From the NCBI GenBank assembly GCA_028671895.1, contig CM053802.1, positions 35,440,201 through 35,504,200 on the forward strand: 64,000 nucleotides of DNA, read 5' to 3'. Origin of the DNA: Oenanthe sinensis. Lineage: Eukaryota > Streptophyta > Magnoliopsida > Apiales > Apiaceae. This document shows positions 61,017 through 64,000 of this stretch, piece after piece. The translations under genes and the position numbers were made by a program. The notes beneath the pieces were generated by a model. The model did not search any database. It saw only the letters and a list, made by a program, of their open reading frames with translations, and was not told where the DNA came from. Every line of letters begins with the position of its first letter. Position 1 is the stretch's first letter.

Positions 61017-62173
61017 TGTTGGTGAAATTATGAAGCTGTATAAATAGTAATCGTGATAACTCAACACTAGAACATGACAAGTAAATAATATTACACCTAC
61101 ACAGAAATCAGGAAGAAATGAAGACAAGGCAGATACAGTGAATCAAGACATTAGAAGAAGTTTTGAAGTCTACTACAGGTCACTGAAAGAATTTCATTAA
61201 TATGTTCAAGCCTCAATGAAGAATAATGTGTAAAGGCTTTCAGGGTTTCAGAAGTGTTGAAGATTCAGTATAAAGTGCCACTAAAAGATTTCAGTGTATT
61301 AGCATTGATGTAAAGAAAAAGGTTAAAGAATACAGCTACAGTCTTGAAGTTATATTCATTGAAAGAAGTTCGTTTGAATGTTCAAGCGTCGGTGAAGAAC
61401 ATAGAAAGAAGTTCTAAGTACTTTTGTTGCTCCTACATACTACAAACACTCTATGAGGCGCAACAAAACTTTCCCTTAGGCGCAACAAAAATTTCGTGGC
61501 TCCTATACACTTCACCCAGTCTACAAACGCAAGAAAAGACTTACCATTATAAAGAACAAATGAATTTTAATTGATTTGAAAAGCCTACACCATATATAAA
61601 GAAAATGAAGTGCTCATTTTGAAGAGTGTTCTGGTTCGTCTCTTCCAATTAAGTGCCGGAGAAGAACAAATCAAATAATATACAGAGGGGTCAAAATAAA
61701 TCAAAGCTTTATCCATTACTTGTTACCGGAGTCTTTTGTTAATGGCCGTAAAAACCTTGTAATATTTTAAGGGCCATTAAAAAATACTGCTAGAAGTTAA
61801 ATCCTTAGACAAAATTATAGATACAAATATTGTATATGATTTGTCTTGTATATTTTTGTAGAACCAAAGAACTATTTTATTCTTTGGAAACTAGTTATAT
61901 TTTTAACTGGGTGTAGCAACCTTAGGGTTTATATATGAAAGATATATTCCCCGAAACTTGTCTCGTTTAATAACTTGCTAATTTTCTAGAACAATAATGA
62001 TTATTCATAAAAACAGAAACTGAGTAAGCTAGCCACCTAAACACTTTTCACCTCATGTTTTCGAACCCCCTAATTGAACTCTAAATTATTTATCCGCAAA
62101 AGTTTCGAATGAATTTTTTAATTTAGTGAGTATCATATTCATCCCCACTTCTACGATAGTTCGGGACCCAACA
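61017..62173 (+). repeat. 3' LTR of copia D, internally deleted (1.16 kb)
   Basis: Starts TGTTGGTGAAATTATG and ends CGGGACCCAACA. Compared with 23921-25727 about 650 bases are missing after TTCAAGCGTCGGTGAAGAAC. The flank after it (GTTTC) does not match the flank before the 5' LTR (CAGTA). Confidence 0.85.
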
Positions 62174-62859
62174 GTTTCCAAGTTCAAACGTGTCAAAAAT
62201 GAAGTCTTAAGTTGTTACGAATTGTTTTCATGTTCAAATGAGCCAAGAATTATCCTAAAAGAGTTTACAAGTTGTTTCCATGTTCAAACGAGTCAAGAAT
62301 GAAGCTACAAGTTATTTTCATGTTCAAACGAGTGAAGAATGAAGTCTCAAAGTGTTACGAAATGTTTTCATGTTCAAATGAGCCAAAAATGATCCTAAGA
62401 GAGTTTACAGGTTCTTTCCATGTTTAAACGAGTCAAGAATGAAGGTACAAGTTGTTTCCAAGTTCAAACGAGTCAAGAATGAAGTCTCAATTTGTTACGA
62501 TTTGTTGTCATGTTCAAATGAGCCAAGAATGATCCTAAAAGAGTTTAAAAATTGTTTCTGGGTTCAAACGAGTCATGAATGAAGCTACATGTTGTTTCCA
62601 AGTTCAAACGAGTCAAGAATGAAGCCTCAAGTTAGTACGAATTATTTTCATGTTCAAATGAGCCGAGAATGATTCTAAAAGAGATAAGTTATTTCTATGT
62701 TCAAACGAGTTAAGAATGAAGCAACAAGTTATTTCCAAGTTCAAACGAGTCAAGAATGAAGTCTCAAGTGTTTCCAAGTTCAACCACATCAAAAATGAAG
62801 TCTCAAGTTGTTACGAATTGTTTTCATGTTCAAATGAGCCAAGAATGATCCTAAAAGAG
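62174..62859. repeat. Tandem array with 40-50-bp units in a higher-order pattern
   Basis: Roughly fifteen units built on GTTCAAACGAGTCAAGAATG. Three types alternate: (a) TTCCAAGTTCAAACGAGTC...GAAGTCTCAAGTTGTTACGAATT, about 50 bp; (b) TTTCATGTTCAAATGAGCC...GATCCTAAAAGAGTTTACAAG, about 50 bp; (c) TTCCATGTTCAAACGAGTC...GAAGCTACAAG, about 40 bp. Order a-b-c recurs, making a unit of about 140 bp. The array starts exactly at the D LTR end and stops inside a b unit, after CCTAAAAGAG, at the E LTR. Confidence 0.9.
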
Positions 62860-63807
62860 TGAAAGACATATGACTAGGCCTATTTGTAATAATTAGATGA
62901 CAACTCAACTCTAACTATAAAGAGAAGTCAATAATAAATACCAAACAGGAATCAAGACGAAGACAGTCAACTAATCACAAAGGATCTAAGTATCAAAAGT
63001 ATTTTTATGGAATTGTTACTCAATACTGGAATAGGTTCATTAATATGTTCAAGCGTCAGTGAAAAATAAAGTTGTAGTGTTTTATAAGAGTTCAGAAGAT
63101 ATAAAAGATTTCAAGTGGTTACTACAGAAAGATTCCAGAAAAAGAAGAAAGACAGTAAAGAAAAAGAATGATAGAAGGCCACGACTTAAAAGTTAATAAG
63201 TGAAGAATATTTATTAGTATGGCACAAATGAACCAGACAATACATTTGTGTGTCAAATAAATAATATTTATTCTTCAGTTAGCTCAAGTGGTTTTATGAC
63301 AGAAGACAAAGCAAAGTCAGAAAGACTTCGAAGATCACTACACAGTTATACAAGTCAAGATATTATTTTAATTCTACTATCAAAAGTTAATTTATTATTT
63401 AATTTATCTAATTAAATTAATTCAAGTTGAATTTAATTTAATTTATAAATTAACTAATTAAATTAAGTAGAAACAATTTATTATAAAATATATGACTTAG
63501 TATAATTTTAAATATAATTCAAATGACTTTATAATATTCACAGATTTCTGTGTAAAGTTTGGAATATAATTGTTAAACACGAACACTACATGTCGAATTC
63601 GTTCTAGATAACTTTATCAATTATATACAATTTTCATCAAATAAATTTTGTAATACTTTTCAAGTTAAAAATTATCTTCTACTTGAACAATATTTCATTA
63701 AAATTTATATTTCTTGATTAATTAAAATAATATTTTTAAATCAGAATTTCCGCGACAATTTTCAGATATTGTATTCAACCCCTCTTCTATAATATCGGGG
63801 ACCAATA
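62860..63807 (+). repeat. Second E-family LTR (948 bp, lacks the repeat block)
   Basis: Begins TGAAAGACATATGAC and ends GGGGACCAATA, matching the edges of 17003-18407 with the final CA decayed to TA. About 460 bases are missing, including all GTCATACYGA repeats. The sequence before it, CCTAAAAGAG, is purine-rich and could have served as a polypurine tract, or the LTR may simply have landed in the array. Confidence 0.8.
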
Positions 63808-64000
63808 ATTGGCAGCAGAGCTGGTTGATATTTTTAATATCAGATCTGAATTAAAAATTCCGCAACTCATACAGATCTTAATTTTTTTTTGATTTGAAAT
63901 AATTTTTTATTCGAAATAATTTTTTTTCTAAAAATTATTTTTGATTAAAAATAGTTTTCAGTCAAAAATTAAAATATTTTTTGAACCACTTGATTTTTAA
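63808..64000 (+). mobile_element. Leader of an E-family element with decayed primer site
   Basis: TGGCAGCAGAGC at 63810-63821 is the primer site with one change from E (TGGCATCAGAGC). The leader after it matches 18422-18590. The presence of internal sequence after this LTR means it is a 5' LTR of another E-family copy, or the shared LTR of a tandem. The element runs off the right edge. Confidence 0.75.

Noticed and set aside
62174..62859. CRISPR-like look of the repeat array
   Set aside because: Units are contiguous and mutually similar along their length, with no unique spacers, and the setting is plant retrotransposon DNA.

Overview
This window is plant nuclear DNA made almost entirely of nested LTR retrotransposons. 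I found no convincing host gene, tRNA, rRNA or CRISPR locus. The plant origin rests on the mix of families: Ty1/copia elements with SIRE-type pol (YVDDIIFGS), a second Ty1/copia family (YVDDILLM), tRNA-Met primer sites (TGGTATCAGAGC) and a very long Ty3/gypsy LTR that opens TGTGACACCC. A large eudicot genome, possibly an asterid, would fit, but the species cannot be read from this sequence.

Layout, left to right. (1) 1-5044: a Del/Tekay-like Ty3 element on the minus strand. Its 4.87-kb 5' LTR and primer site are present; the rest lies off the left edge. (2) It interrupts copia A', plus strand, 5045-8892, which keeps decayed integrase-RT-RNase H and a 3' LTR. (3) A' interrupts copia B, minus strand, 8893-17002, a SIRE-type element with an extra gene downstream of pol. 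(4) Copia E, plus strand, 17003-23920, interrupts B in gag and has a 5' LTR and decayed gag-pol. (5) Copia D, plus strand, begins at 23921 inside the RNase H of E and continues in pieces to 62173. Three later insertions split D: the SIRE-type composite C (25928-38260, TSD AGTTT), the complete copia A (42804-51831, minus strand, TSD AACAT) and an inverted solo LTR of D's own family (54989-56848, TSD ACTTC). D's 3' region is also tandemly duplicated. (6) 62174-62859 is a tandem array, followed by a second E-family LTR (62860-63807) and the start of its leader.

Functionally, only copia A looks able to encode its own transposition proteins. It has one open gag-pol frame of 1321 codons, LTRs that differ at about a dozen positions by eye, an intact primer site, polypurine tract and TATA box, and a matching 5-bp TSD. 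The other gag-pol genes carry stops, frameshifts or truncations.

The least routine material is in the paired SIRE-type elements B and C. Both carry a long extra gene between pol and the 3' LTR, reached through a conserved spacer that looks like an internal promoter. Both have the same in-frame TAG inside a 105-nt segment with intron-like ends. Both are peppered with one short motif, AAACTCTGA, or its reverse complement TCAGAGTTT, in coding and non-coding parts alike.
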